A stretch of 64,000 nucleotides of DNA from Paramecium tetraurelia (GCF_000165425.1 NW_001799177.1:434001-498000); one strand, 5' to 3'. Positions 26,201-39,879 are shown, counted from the stretch's first letter. The notes: a model not told the origin generated them from the sequence alone. A program made the numbers and translations.

Positions 26201-29200
26201 CTCTGAATATTCATCATCTTCTTAATAATCATCGTCAGACTCATCATCTATTTAGACTTATAGCTACTACTATTAATTTTAAGCCGCTTATTTTACTCTT
26301 TCATTCTCATCCTCAATGATCATCAGTTGATCAATTTCAGGATCAGTCTTTATTTCTTCTCTGTACATCTTCTCTTTTTGTTATCTCAAATCACTTAGAC
26401 TGACAATGTTGATAACCTTATTCACATCAACCTTATTGTCAATCAACATTGTACTGAAATTAGCATGTTTAAAGAAAGAATAGGCTATTGGTGTATTCTT
26501 ATAAATATCAGGAGTATCAACAGCTGCTCCCATCTTTATCATGTATCTACCTGAAATTGCACTTCCTCTTAAGGCTGCATAATGCAATGGAGATCTTTAA
26601 TATCGATCCAATACATTAACATCACATTCTTTGAAGGCTAATAAAGATGAGACTGATTCAAATGGATCTATCTCATTTGTTGAAGTAGGTTCATTAAATT
26701 TAGTGAAGGAATAAAATAATGGAGTTCTACCATAGATATCTTTTATATCACATTTAGCTCCGAATTTGATCAATTATTATTCCATCTAAAAACTTGCATT
26801 TGCATTTGGATTACTGAAATTTATAGCAAAATGTAGTGATGTCCTACCTTTCTGATCTTAATAGTTTGGATCTACTTTGAATTCTGACAAGAAAACCTTT
26901 ACAGTCTGTAAGTCTGTTTTCTCTACAAATTAATTTAGAGGCACTTAATTCTAATTATTAACATCATTTAATTAACCACCTAAACTTATAAGTTTAACTA
27001 AAAGAGCATGCCATGAGTAATTATACTTTAGTGCTATCATCAAGGTTGGAGTGTTTCCATGAGAGTTTCTATCATTAAAATCTAAACCTAACTTTATCAC
27101 ATAATCTAAAAATGAAAATGATGTTTCATCGTTTCTATGTAATATTACTAGATTATGGTTAAAGCATTTAAAGAAATAATGCAAAGGAGTACCAAATTGA
27201 TCTCTTTGAGTAAGCATCTCATTTGGGAATATTTATAACAATTCCTTGACAAAGGAGATACTTGGAAATGACTCGAAAATCAAATGGAATATATTTGTGT
27301 TATTTTAAACTGCAGTTTAGTTGTAACTTCTCTATGTCATTACATTCGAATTTATATTGGCTCCTTTTTAAATGAGATGCTTTAATTGTTTAAACATTTA
27401 ATTTTAGTAGAAATAACCATCCTCAATTCTTTTCATTTCTAATTAATTTTATTTCTTAACTGAAATTCCTACTTAAACTGAAATTACATCATATTAAAAA
27501 TATGATGCATAAAGCTTGCAATCTGCATTTTATAGTCTCTTCTGAATTTCATTCTAAAATTACTGCTAAGGTGTTTAATTGTAGTTTGAGTATCCTTAAT
27601 TGTTATTATAATTGCAGTTCGAAGTTCCAAAATTGTTATTCGAAAATCCGAAATTGCTACTCTAATTTTAAAAAACTGAACTCCCTTAATTAGAAGAAAA
27701 TAAATTATTGCTATTTCCAAAACCAAAAGTAGTTTGAGGTTATGGTTATGCAAATATATTTTATTGTTATTACTATGGTTATGCAAATCTATTTGATTGT
27801 TATTACTATTATCCATATCCAAATGTTGTTTGATTTTAAGGTCGACCAAATAAATTATTTTATTGAACCATAGTATTCATTGGAATGTTTAATCCTTATT
27901 ATTAAACTTATTGAATTTAACCAACTGTTTATTAGTTCTGAAACAAACCTCCTGATACATTGACTTAATTCTTAAATAAATTTTCTATTACTTTCTCTTA
28001 TTTATTAGGCATCATTATAGATTCTTAAGTAATTTATTCAGATAATCTCTCTTCAAATGTTTTCTGTGCTTGCTAACCTTCTTATAATAATTCTTTTTAA
28101 AACTTATATTTATACTCATTTTCAATGTCTTAAAATATTTCATTCTTGGCTTTCACAATATTAGATTAAAACTCTTATTCAATTTTTGATGCAATGGATG
28201 TTACAAAAATCTAAATGACCTTTAAATGAGGTACAAATCCTTGAATATCAGGTTGGTGAAGTAGAGATGGATTTATCTTATCTAAAATTATTTAGAATAG
28301 TTAAATTCCAAGGTCGTCATAAAAGTACTGATTTTCAATCATAATGTGTAATAATGTTTTATCTTCTCTATTTACTATATTTAAATCAATCTAATTCTCT
28401 TAAAGAAGTTCAAGGCAGAGCTTATAATTCTTTTTAGACAACAATAATGAAAATGGGGTTAATCCATTTTCTTTTTCCTATGAGTTAATATTAGCTCCAT
28501 TTGCAATTAATAATTTGATTAATTTATCTTATATTTTTGATTGTTAACCATTAATAGCATGCAACAAGCTAGATCTGCCATCCTTATCTTAACTATTTAT
28601 GTCTGCACCATGGTCTATCAATAATTGAATGAGATCAATTAATAAATCTGAGAAGGTGCATGATAAGGCATGTTACAAACAAGTTTTACCGAATTTATCT
28701 TATATGTTGATATCAGCCTTTTTTTCTGCAATAATATACTTAATGAATTCAAATTACTCAACTGATTAATCAAACTACTTGATTAGCCCAGCGACTAAAG
28801 TTAAGCCATCATCATCAATACAATTTACATCTGTACTTTCTAATTTCAACAATGCTTTAACAATACCTATATGATTTTTTGCTTAAGCTACATTCAAAGG
28901 TTTCAATTTCCAAGAGTTGAATTCATTCTAATCAGCTCCAGCCTCAATCAAAGTTTAAATACAATCTAAAAAGCCATATGCTGCAGCATGATGAATGGCA
29001 TTATTTTTTGAGGAATCACTAATTTTAAAGTCTGCCCCATAATATAGCAATTTAGACAAAATGGCCAAATTTCCATTTCTAGCAGCCATAATTAATGGTG
29101 TTCTTCCAAATTTATCCTTAGCATTGATTCTTGCCCCTTCATCTAACAAATATTCAACCAATTCTAAATGATTATAGGCAGCAGCATAATGCAAAGCTGT

Positions 29201-30953
29201 CATTCTGTTTCTTCCTGCAAAATTAATCAACAATCCGTTTTCAATTAATATTTTTACACATTCAACGTGACCATTTTAACTAGCAAAATGAATTGCAGAA
29301 TTGCCCTCCTTATTTTTTGCTTTCAAATTAGTATTTACTACTAATAATTTAACGTTATGGGAACGACCATATTTAGCTGCTAGCATCAAAGGAGTATCCA
29401 AAAATTTATTACCTTCTCTTGCATCAACACCATTTGCTAGCAAATATTCTAAGCAATTTGAGGTTTAGGAGACAGCAGCATAATGAATTGGCTTACTACC
29501 ATTTTCATCTTAGATATTGTATTCCATTGTCTACTCCATAAAATACTTTAGGAACTGTTCGGATGGATTTATACATGCACAATGAATAGGAGTAATGAGA
29601 AAATCATTCTAGGTTTTCTTAGTAATGGATATCTTTTTTATTTAATCTAATTTATAAGTGCTGAAATTATCATCTAATGCATCATGATGTAAATAATTAA
29701 AGCCATAACCATCGAGGTTGTTTGTTAATGCATATTTGATCAAGAATTTAGCAGACTTTATATTACCACATCTAACTGCAAAAGCAACATTCTCAATTAA
29801 ATAGTGATCATATTTTGATGATTTTAGATAAATGAATAATTATTCATACATTTCACAATTTGTTTCAATCTCTAATAACCTTCTACATACTTAATTGCTA
29901 TCAAAATGATAATTTAGATCATAAACAAATGCATTGTTTCCTTCTCTATTTCCTCTACCAAGAGCAACCTTTCTCAATTTTACCCCATAAGCTTGTTTAT
30001 TATTATAACCTGTGTCTATTTCTTTTAACTGGCAAGGTAAATCTGCATAAAATCTATTTCTTTTCGTTGCATTTTACAGAAAATGAGTCAATAATTGTTT
30101 ATCTTATCTTCTAAATAGGATATCAAATATTGAAATATCATATTCTGGTCCCCATCTATCATAATAATTAGATATTCTTTTGGCTTCAAATAAAATTTAA
30201 TCCATCAGAGCCTTATTCCCTGTATTTGCTGCTCTTATGATTTCTTTGTTATTCATTCTTGTGCTATCGTAATCAATAAAATGATCTTCAGTTCCTTCAA
30301 ATTGAGTACTAAAACTCTTTAGATTTTTAAGATTTTCATTCATTTTTCTTTTCCTCTTTTTTCCCTTTTTCTTGTCTTTTTCTTCGGTTTTTCTAGATTA
30401 TCTTTATTTTTTTGGGACAGGCTCAGCTTCTGCAGATGAACTTTGTTCACTTGATTCTTCTTCATATTGACTAAATTGAGATTCTACTTATGTTTTTTAT
30501 TAGGCTGATTTTCTGGCTTTTTTTTTAATTGGTTTATCATTAGACTCCTCCTCATCATCATCAAATTTTTTCTATGATTATTTGACTTTCTATTTCAAAT
30601 CCTTAATTAAGCTTCTCTGACTTTATTTATATATCTCCATGTCTACTACATAAATAGTTTCATCTGAATGAATGACTGATATTCCTTCGATATCAACCCT
30701 AAAATATATGTACTATTTACCATTTTGTCTGCGAAGGAATTGTTGTGTATCCATTACATTTATATTATTATTTACTTTTCTTTTTCTTTTCAAATGGTAC
30801 CAATTCGGTTACATGAAATTCTTCTTCATTCTCATTCCAATCCTAAAGTAGTTTGTATAAGGTGAATTCTGTTTCAACTTTACACAATATAACTTAGTCT
30901 TTTTTTAAAATCTATTCTTTTTTGGCGCGATTGCTTCTTAAATTTCTATTCAT
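23259..30953 (-). CDS. Giant ankyrin - FG/Q-rich - ankyrin - WGR - PARP protein (2540 aa)
   Basis: One open frame, ATG 30953-30951 to TGA 23261-23259, with three introns: 30699-30720 (22 nt), 23763-23787 (25 nt), 23489-23513 (25 nt). Order by approximate residue: basic N-terminus with nuclear-localisation-like KKKGKKRKRK near 195; ankyrin block 1 about 440-930 (TALHYAAAYNHLELVEYLL); a helical stretch; FG/Gln-rich linker about 990-1120 (NLFG, TTFGYG, TTFGFG, SNFGFS, NNFGTS); ankyrin block 2 about 1160-1980 (SPLHYAALRG); WGR domain about 2025-2125 (KWGQIGEQGQF); PARP regulatory helices; catalytic domain about 2340-2540. The H-Y-E triad is intact: LLWHGSK, GKGIYFAD, SEYIVYD. It should make ADP-ribose polymers in the nucleus. 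The linker resembles FG nucleoporins. Confidence 0.92.
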
Positions 30954-31142
30954 AAAATTTAATTTAAAATTATTTGAGAATATGCATAGTTAAGTTTCTG
31001 ATGATTTTTTATTAATTTCTGAATCGACATTATGATAGATTTATAAGAAGATATTATAAATCTATAATTCACTATTATAAATTAATTGTATTGATCTTAT
31101 TAATAGAAGATTATGTATTTATTAACCCTTACAAAAATTATT

Positions 31143-32969
31143 TCACAAAGCCTGTTGGATGATTTCGTCAATCGTTTTGTCTATTGTTCTAATATGGATT
31201 ATGAAGGATGCTGCCTTTGCTACTATATTTAAGTCTGGATCAAGAGTCTTTGCTAAACCCTCTAATACAATCATGTTTGTCAGCAGAGCTGCAAAATGAC
31301 CTTCAATGGACATTCCGTTTGCTCTCAAGATTTCCAACATAGATCTCAATACCTATCCTATATTCATTTAAGCTAAAGGTACTTTACAAACATTTGTGAA
31401 TAAATCTTACATTTCTTTCATAAATTTATCTTATACTTTTTGTTCGATTTATCTCTAGTTATATTATGCTAATTGCAACATTAGCTTTCCACATTCATAA
31501 GGTTTTCTCAAAGTTACAAACATAACTAATTTAATGAATGATGCGCGATCACTCTTATTTAAAATGGTTATCATCCCAGGGTCTAGAAAGATAATCTAAA
31601 CATCCTTTCTTGTTGAACCTTAACATCTCAAAAAGGTATGAAACAACCTTTCATCAGACTTTTTTTCTTATTTCAATTTTAACATCTATAAATAATATAA
31701 TAATCAATACATTTCCTTGATCCATCGTCTATGATGAAGTCTGATATTCTGCTATCTTTGTTAGCCCCTTCTCTATTAAGTCATCAACAATTTCATAGAC
31801 TGAATCTTGAAGAAACCATAATTGTTATTAAACCTTTTCATTAAAGGTTTTAGGAACAGGAAGGTCTTTAATTCTTATCATGATATTGCCTGCATGACAA
31901 TCTGCGTGAATAAAGTTATCATAGATCAACATTTTATAAAATGCTTTCAAACCTAAATTAGCTAGAGCATAATGCTCTTCTGTTCTTTCCTGCTTCAAGA
32001 ATTAGGTTAAAGGTATAGCATCTTCATAAGTTTCAGTGAGGATGTCTGCTGAAATATATTCTTCAATTGGCCTAGGAAATATGACATGGGGATTATTTTT
32101 AAACTTTTCACAAAAAACCTTAAGGTTTCTACCTTCAAATCTTAAATCGGTTTGATTCACAAGAGTTTTCTAAAATTCTTCAAATGTCACAGGCATCCCC
32201 AATTATTTGATTTTCAAAGTTTAACTAAAAAAATTTGCAATCTTATATAAAATTCTTATATCCATCACTAAATTATCTATGATGTCTGGATGCCTTACTT
32301 TAATAGCAACATATTCTCCATTTAATTTAGCTCTATGAACCTGGGCTATTGAGGCTGAGGCAATCGGTTTTTCCTCAAACTCATCAAAAACATCTTTGAT
32401 TTTCTTTTTAAAAGCTTATTCAAATTATTAGTTAGTCTTCTCCAAAGAATGAGGAGGAGTATCATCTCTCAATGATTCTAAAGCCTTAATTATCTCCTCT
32501 CCGAAAATATCCCCTCTATGACTGGCCCATTGTCCTAATTTTATCCATAAGGGACCTGCTGATTACAGAGTGTAAACCAAGTACTTAAGCCAATATGGAA
32601 ACAAGTAGGCCTTGAATATTAATGAAAATGGCAAAGCAATGGCCAAAGGTAAAAATTTTAATAGCAAATGCATAAATCTGATCTTTCTCCTTAAACTCTA
32701 GATCATTCTCTGAAACAAAGACAGTTGTTTTGAATTCTTCTCTCCAAAGTATTCTTATGTTAAAGCCTTGATTAAAAATGTGAATTTACTTCAGTGTCAG
32801 GAATCTGATTGTACATCGATGAAAAATGCATTTATTGATACCTTTCTCTGCCTTGCCTATATAAGATATATGAGAAACCCGCCCCCAGGCCAAGCCCTAT
32901 TTTGGTTTTGGTAAAAAAGGGCTATGATTTATTCAAATGTGTAAATGGATATTTAAGAATTTTTTACAT
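31143..32969 (-). CDS. ABC1/COQ8-type atypical kinase, likely mitochondrial (592 aa)
   Basis: ATG 32969-32967, TGA 31145-31143. Introns: 32767-32789 (23 nt) and 31686-31710 (25 nt). The start gives a basic, Ser/Thr-containing presequence (MQKILKYPFTHLNKSQ) followed by a Gly-rich hydrophobic segment, fitting mitochondrial import and inner-membrane anchoring. UbiB/ABC1 signatures: KxGQ motif as WIKLGQWASHRGD, Ala-rich loop as ASASIAQVHRA, VAIKVRHP lysine, HADCHAGNIM catalytic loop, and metal-binding motif FLDPGM. Members such as COQ8 support coenzyme Q synthesis; which subfamily this is cannot be told here. C-terminal helices are complete. It begins 17 bp downstream of the stop of the next gene on the same strand. 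Confidence 0.9.
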
Positions 32970-32986
32970 ATAAATTTATTTAACAA

Positions 32987-35874
32987 TCATTTAGTTAATT
33001 CAGAAACTGATTTCATATTAATATATTATTCCAATTTGCCTATTTGATTATCGAGTCTCTAAATATATAGTTACTTATCTTCATTCATATAAATGTGGTG
33101 TTCCAAAATAAACCATCCACATTATTATAGAATTTAAGATAAATAGTATTGACCAGCAACCTTGAACTCTTTATTGTACTTTTGCTATTTCTTCTTCTTG
33201 TCTTGCTATCAAAGTATAAAACCATTATTCATACCTTCATCTGTGTTATCACTGGTCTTATCCAATACTCCTCAGTAATATTTAGTAATATACAGTGTTA
33301 TTCGATTGATTCTTCATTATAAAGGTCTATTTTAACAAATTACGGGATGTCATTGGCACCAATTAACGAAAAATTTATTGGAATTTTATAGTTATTTGAA
33401 TCATAAAATATTTTGTTTGTTCCTCCAAAATTCAATTCTCTCAATAGAATGCCATTTGATTTGAACAATTCATCATCATCCTCATCAAATGGCTTTAAAA
33501 ATGTTTATAACGTGAATGATTCTAAGAGTTTCTCATAGAAATAGATTTTATCTTCATTCCTTAGTAAGTTATCGAAACTGATTCCATATCTCTATTTTAG
33601 GAATTCATTTGTAATTTCAAAACATCCATCAGCATTGATTTGTTTATTCTAGGGAGCATGACTTAAATAACAATTTCGTAGTCTCACCATACATTTTCCT
33701 TCTTCTAATAAGACCGCTTAAATCTACGACTTGTTTTCATTAAATTAAATAGAAATCTATTAAATTTAAACAGTTTTGTTAACTTTAATTTATTGAGTCG
33801 AATGTATATTCTATAAATTAAGAAATTATTCAATATATTTGATCTATTGATTGATTAGTTATATTAGTTTTTACTTATCTAAAATTTAAACACTTGGCAA
33901 ATAATAAGTATTATGAATTGAATTCTTAGAGGATTCTAATATTTATATTTATTGTGAATTGATCTTTGATAAATATTATAATATTTCCTCCTTTTCTTAC
34001 ATCTCATATTCATCTAGATTTTCTTATTTAAAATATGATTAAAAAGTAATCTAGTCATATCTTATATCTAATTATATGATAAAATCAGCTTGAGAATAAA
34101 TAGTGACTCTAAACCACATTAATCCTATGTTATGAATCCACCATTAACAATTATCATTAAGAAAAATGATTTATTATTCCAACAATAAACCTTAAGGTTA
34201 TGGCCAAATTGCAATTTTAGTTTCATTTTACTCAGACACAATCTGAACAAATGGTACTATCAAATATTGTATAAATGTCTTAAAATTATTCAAATATTTT
34301 ATTGGATAAGGTAGTGTATGTATATATTAAGTATATTGCAGAAAGTCCTGCAATTAAGAAATTTCAATGAATTCATTCAGTATTTTATCATTTATTTTTG
34401 CTGATAATTTCAACGTTTATTACAACTATTAAACTTCAATTTATATATTTTCTTATTTAAAAATAAAAGAAATATTCTATAATAAGGGAATATAGATCAT
34501 TTATCCAGTGAAATTATCAGTAAAAAAAAAGCATTAATGATCATCTATGCTATTATTATAGGTAGTATAGTTTTTATCTTGATGAAATGTCTTATTCATT
34601 TATAATTTGAGCTATTGGTTTTACTCATTTAAATGTTTAATCTATTCTAAATGTCGAAAATGCTATTCTTTTGCTTCCTTGATATGTACTTATTCATTAT
34701 CAATAATTTTAATTCTTAACTAGTTTATTTCTTCCTACAATAATTTGATCTACTATTTCCATTCGTAACCTTGCTTTTCAAAACCCTATTTTTCTTTTTC
34801 AATTTTATTAATTTCATTTTGCAAATGTAAATATTTCTAATCTAAATCAATTTTACTATTAGACATTTGATCTTCTTATTACTTTTTCTGGAAATGTAAT
34901 TGCACTTGTTATTCAACTTTATTTGTAATAATTTTTTCCAAATTTGAAATAGATGTCATTTTAAATGATTTTCTTTTCTTTTTTGTTTCAATTGTAGTTT
35001 CTTAATCATCCTCTATTTTACTAATTCGTTTAATTCTATAGAACTTTCCTTTGTTTATAGAATCTTCATTTGTAGTTTTCAACCTTGAAAATGCTTTCTA
35101 TGGAGTTTAAGAGTATATTTCTTAGAATTCAACAATTCTTGGTAAATCACTTTTAAGAGAATCCAATAATCTCATAATTCTGATAGTGGTTTATTTTCTA
35201 GAGGCGAACTAATTTTAATTCTATTCGTTCTGAAATATAAAGCTTCTCTATTGCAAAGCTGACTTTTGTGAAGACAGGCCTACAATTTGCTTATAAAAAG
35301 GATGAGTTATTCCAACATATTTTACTAGGAGTTTTTTAGAATTTTCATAGAATATTTAAGTGCTCTTAAATCTAAATTACTATATTTTAATACCCATTTT
35401 AAAGTAGTTTGCTTTTTCTGCGAATTTTAGCCAAATCTTCGAATGTAGCCATTTCGTAGGATTTAGCCAGTGTGATGTAACCATTTATCAACAATACAGC
35501 CTCGGATTAGTTTAGTTAAGAAAAGGCAAACTTCTCATAGAATTATAAAGCCATTTCTGCTTTCAAAAAGGCTTTGCTATGTAATCCCAGTTGGTTGTAA
35601 ATTTTTGCTGAATTTATAAAGATAATAAATTAAAGCGCATTTGGAAGTGTTTTGAGTAATTGCTATTTTACAAATCGTAAAATTGATTTGGATAAAAGCT
35701 CATTTCTAAATAAATGTGTTGATACTTATTTAATAATGCTGCAATATTGTTGAGACAAATTGCGATAACATTTATGGAATCAGGTTAGTTACGATACTCT
35801 TATATCAATATTTCATATTAATTCAACATTTATTCCTTATCAGATAGGTGAGTTATTAGAGATAATCTATTCAT
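32987..35874 (-). CDS. Large protein, helical N-terminus and coiled-coil middle, unknown function (938 aa)
   Basis: ATG 35874-35872, TGA 32989-32987. Introns: 35707-35726 (20 nt), 35372-35393 (22 nt), 33206-33234 (29 nt). The N-terminal 200 residues are TPR-like helices (HSKAFLKAEMALQFYEKFAF). Residues about 270-430 are coiled coil. The C-terminal half is mixed alpha/beta with no motif I know (IGLMWFRVTIYSQADFII; INADGCFEI). The whole 2.9 kb stays open across a stretch (33741-34560) that at first looked intergenic, so I treat it as one gene. The two ends could still be separate genes: an ATG at 33740 with a 26-nt GTC...TAG intron is an alternative start. Confidence 0.72.
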
Positions 35875-35920
35875 AATTTATATTTATAAATAAGTTTTTA
35901 AAGGTATTAAATTAACATCA

Positions 35921-36418
35921 TCAACCACAACCCAAAAATCTAAGAAACCAATTCTTTTATCCTTTGATTTCATCGATATCTTTGGTCTATTCTGGCTTGA
36001 TTGGGCTGTAGTTGTTTGTATAATCATAAGTAGATTTTCTTTTAGGTTTCCTTTCTTGAAATGTCACATGGACAAGAGAGAATACAGAATTTTAAGTCTC
36101 CTCCAATCTGAGGTCAATTTAATATGAAGGGAGATCGGTTTTAGGTCTTCCATTCTTTTTAGCTATATAAGCCTCATAATTTCTAGGATTTTAATCTATT
36201 GGGTAATCCTTGCTGGCTACTTATAAGACACGGCTAATTGCAATTACTAGGTCAGTATGAGATGGTAGATCTATTACTATATCAATGATTTATTCTTCAT
36301 TAGATATGTAGAATCTATATGATTTTGTAAGTTGGTTAAATGCTTCTTTCAAAGGACTGATTAAAGATTTCTTAACTTGTTATTAACCTGATGTTTTTGT
36401 ACTATCAGTGCGAGACAT
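35921..36418 (-). CDS. Hypothetical protein (165 aa)
   Basis: Single exon, ATG 36418-36416 to TGA 35923-35921. Starts MSRTDSTKTSGQQQ, then a compact mixed alpha/beta region (DIVIDLPSHTDLVIAISRVL; VFSLVHVTFQERKPKR) and a Trp/Phe-rich end (NWFLRFLGCG). No signal peptide or TM. The C-terminal cysteine context is not a CAAX box. Sits 46 bp from the next gene on the same strand. Family not recognised. Confidence 0.75.
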
Positions 36419-36565
36419 TAACTACTAAATGGAAAAATGTTTTTTATTTATTAGAGTTTTAAACTCAGTTAAGATTTTATTCTAATTTGTTCTAAGTATG
36501 CCATAATAATATGAGAGTATATTAAATAATATCCATTAAAAATTAATCACATTACACTTATTTTA

Positions 36566-37722
36566 TCACTTAAATATTCTGAACCTTTTCCTTATGCTCT
36601 TTTGTTCTCCAAGATATAAATTCTATCTTATAACATTTTATTCTTCTTTTCCAATTGCTCCATATTCTTCCCCATTTTTATTATACGATCCTTTGCTTTT
36701 TAAAATACCTGATAGCCATCTTTTTAAACTAACAGTTCCTTCTAGAGTTCCTATTCCTGTTTTATTTAATTAACTATACATATTATGCAGTAAATTACTT
36801 TTTTAATCGCGTTGTTTATCGACTCCAAAAGTCTTATCTACAAATTGTTTGAGTCCCAAAACTATTTGTGAATTCTGAGACTCATTTTCTAATTACGGGA
36901 TGATGTTGAATAGATTCTCTTTAATGGATGCCAAGGTAACTTTTAATTAATCTGTTTCTTAATAATTTTTTTTTAATTCTTCTTTTTTGTGAATTAACGT
37001 AATTTATAATTCGTTATAAAGTTACTATTGTTATTATATTTATTCTTTAAGTTATCTAATCTCATCATCTTATTCGTTCAATTATTATTTACACTCTTTT
37101 AGCTCTGACTCTTTGTTTATTATATTCTAATTTTGTTGCTAAACTTATTTTTCTAATTCTAGTTTAACTTTCTTCTCCTCTTCTATTTTTTCATTCTACA
37201 TTTTTATTTTGCATTCTAAATTCCCAATCTATTCTTAATAATTCTTTTCAATATTCTTAGTATTTTCTCTTGTCTCAAATAAGAGTTCATGAAGTCTTTA
37301 TAATTCATTCGACTTAATTTCTACTTCTTGTTAAAAAGCAAATAGCTTTTTTCTATACTCTTTAACTTCATCACTTCCAAAATTAAAAAATCCTTTTTTT
37401 GGTTCATTCATCTAAAGGGTTTTTACTATAGATTTACATTAAAAAAGTCTAACTTTTTCTGTAATTCATTGTATTTTTCTTCTTTTTCAAGTAATTCTTC
37501 GCATTTCCTTTTAAAAGCCTATTCGGTTTTAGCTAATTTCTGATCAAGTAATGTTTTTTAGTTATTTAATGTATGACATTTCTCTTCAAATTCAATTCGC
37601 TTCTATTCCTCTTCTGAAGCCCTTCTTTCCTCTATTTAAATTTTAGTTTTCATCTACTGGAAAGCCGTGTTAAGCTTTTTCTTGTTTTCCTCTGAATTTA
37701 AATCCATTTCATATATATTCAT
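36566..37722 (-). CDS. Coiled-coil protein (376 aa)
   Basis: ATG 37722-37720, TGA 36568-36566, one 26-nt intron at 37412-37437. Nearly the entire length is heptad-rich and Glu/Lys/Gln/Asn-dominated. There is a short Gly/Phe break after the intron (KKGFFNFGS) and a basic, Gly-containing tail. Only 13 bp separate its start codon from the stop of the gene upstream on the same strand, leaving almost no room for a 5' leader or the neighbour's 3' UTR. Structural role likely; no family assigned. Confidence 0.85.
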
Positions 37723-37735
37723 TGTATAATTATAA

Positions 37736-39801
37736 TCATTTCTTAGATTTCTTTTTCTTGCCTCTTATTTTCTTCCCTGTGTCAGGTATATTGGCTAACA
37801 AAACCCCAGGCTTAGGAAGTGGTACTTTTTGAGGATTCAAGTGTCCTTGAGGTATGACAATTGATTTTTGTAGGATAGTGATAGGCACGAACCTTTTTTC
37901 TGAAGCCAATCTATTTTTCAATACATTAATTTCACTAATCTAAGTTTATTTTACTTTTCAATACTTATTTATCAATATCTGATTTGATACTATTACTTTT
38001 GAATACAGTACTAAATTATTTCGAAGGTCTAGCACTTCTGAAACAGCTGGAAGACAAAGAACGATTGTTTTATATGTTATCAGCCTTAGGGTGATTAGAT
38101 ACACCTCCAGGCAACCAGCTCCCTCTCGCTTTTTTCAAGAAATCAAGTCTTTACGAATATATTCTTTGTTCCAAGTAAGCATTTTTAGATTAGAAATCCT
38201 CAGCCTCATCATCCACCTAAGTAGGTAAAACAGTATTTTCAATAATTTTAGTAACTGGAATGGCACTTTACACCATTCTGCCTTTAGGATAAGAGGTTTT
38301 ATTAAGATAATTTGCATAAGCTTTCTCTTCAGCAAGATCCATCTTTTTAGATTCATAGATATCCGAAACCTTGATACCCACATTCGAGAATTGAGATCCC
38401 ATAGATTATAGCTATGATTATCACACATTCTTATACATATTCAGATTAAAGTATTATCTCATCAATTCTACTTTTGTTCACTGCCCAGTCTTTCATAGAT
38501 TAAACCATTTCAATATCCTCCCTTTGCTCTTTTATTTCTTTGATTCTTTATTCCTAATAATATTGATTGAGCCGTGCTGCAGCCATTTTATCTTCTAAAT
38601 TAGTTGGATCATAATTGTGAAATGTTCCTTATAGCTCTCCAAGCCTTGAAGATTATCCAATCTAATAAGCTAGTTCAGTGTCTTTGTCAGCCTTAAAAGT
38701 CTTATTTTCAGGTGCGATACTAATATACTTATCTCCTCTTTCCTTCTTCTTCTTTTTTTTAGTTGGAGAAATATCCTTTTACGACTAGATTTCTTTTTAT
38801 GAACCGTAGACTTTATCAGGAGATTGCTCTTCATCTTCTTCCAATTCTTATTCAATGCCTTCTATTTTGTCTCTATCAGTAGGTTTATCCGCTTTGAGAG
38901 GAGACTCCTCCATTTGGAATTATCGTTTAGTACTTTTTTACTATTCTTCAAAAGTTTCGAAAACTGGTAAATTTGCATCGTACATCCAAGAAGACTATTG
39001 CTTAATAACAGAATATTATTAATTTGTCCTTGGTCTTGATAATTTATCAACTTAATCTACCATTTTATAAGTGGATTATGAAGTATAAGGTCTTGAATGC
39101 TGTGAAAAGCCCATTATTCCTGGAGTAGTGCCAGGTCTTGTACTTGTGTCAGACAAGAGATTTTTCCTGTGATAGCTTTTCACTCTGTCTTCAGGTGGAT
39201 CTATATCTGGATGCATCGATCTATATTTCGATTTGTAATCATCAATTCCAGATGCATACATGCTTTCATTATAAGAGATGGGTATATCTTAAAAAGTCTA
39301 TAGGATTAGAAATTATAGGTTACATAGTCTTTCTTTTCAATTAAAGATTATGTTAATTATTATTTTTATGATTTTGGTAATTAACGAAAGAACCAATTGG
39401 AGACTTTATTTAAAAATTCTAGTTACTACTACTTATTTCTAGTGCTAACAACTTCAAGTAAGGAATTCTTTAATTGTCTATAAAGGTTATCATACACAAA
39501 AGGATCTTTTAATTCTATTTATTATGATCGATGAAGTGTGACTCTTTCATTCCAAGTCATTATTTACTATTTCAGCATCTAAAATATTTGATTATTATTC
39601 AAGTATCCAGATGTTAGTCCATCTAACTCAATCTTGAAGAATTAGTTATATAACTACAATTTATAATGTAGGACGTTCGTTGAGTCTGTTAATATCTTCG
39701 ATCTTATATCCTGTTCTTGAGAGACGTTCGTTTAATTGTTGATCAATGGTTAATGGAGGCTAGACAAGAGGTTTACCATTTAGATAAAAAGAACTCTCCA
39801 T
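37736..39801 (-). CDS. Basic, low-complexity-rich protein with Lys-rich tail (654 aa)
   Basis: ATG 39801-39799, TGA 37738-37736. Introns: 39633-39657, 39298-39323, 38412-38436, 37940-37964 (25, 26, 25, 25 nt). Each one switches frame, so the model is well constrained. The N-terminus is MESSFYLNGKPLVQPP. The middle is acidic with KKKKKK; a helical AARLNQYYQEQR-type region follows; the end is GKKIRGKKKKSKK. Many Ser/Thr/Pro and Tyr residues suggest a phosphorylated scaffold, possibly of axoneme or cortex, but this is inference. No enzymatic motif. Confidence 0.82.
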
Positions 39802-39879
39802 TTTCATTTTAATTTATTAATTAATATTTCTTATTGTATTTTTATCTGATGGAAACCCTACAATACATGATATATAAAA

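Noticed and set aside
27871-27871. Start of a separate PARP gene at the ATG 27871-27869
   Set aside because: The frame is open and protein-like upstream of it into the first ankyrin block, with no stop or intergenic-like DNA, so a single gene is simpler.
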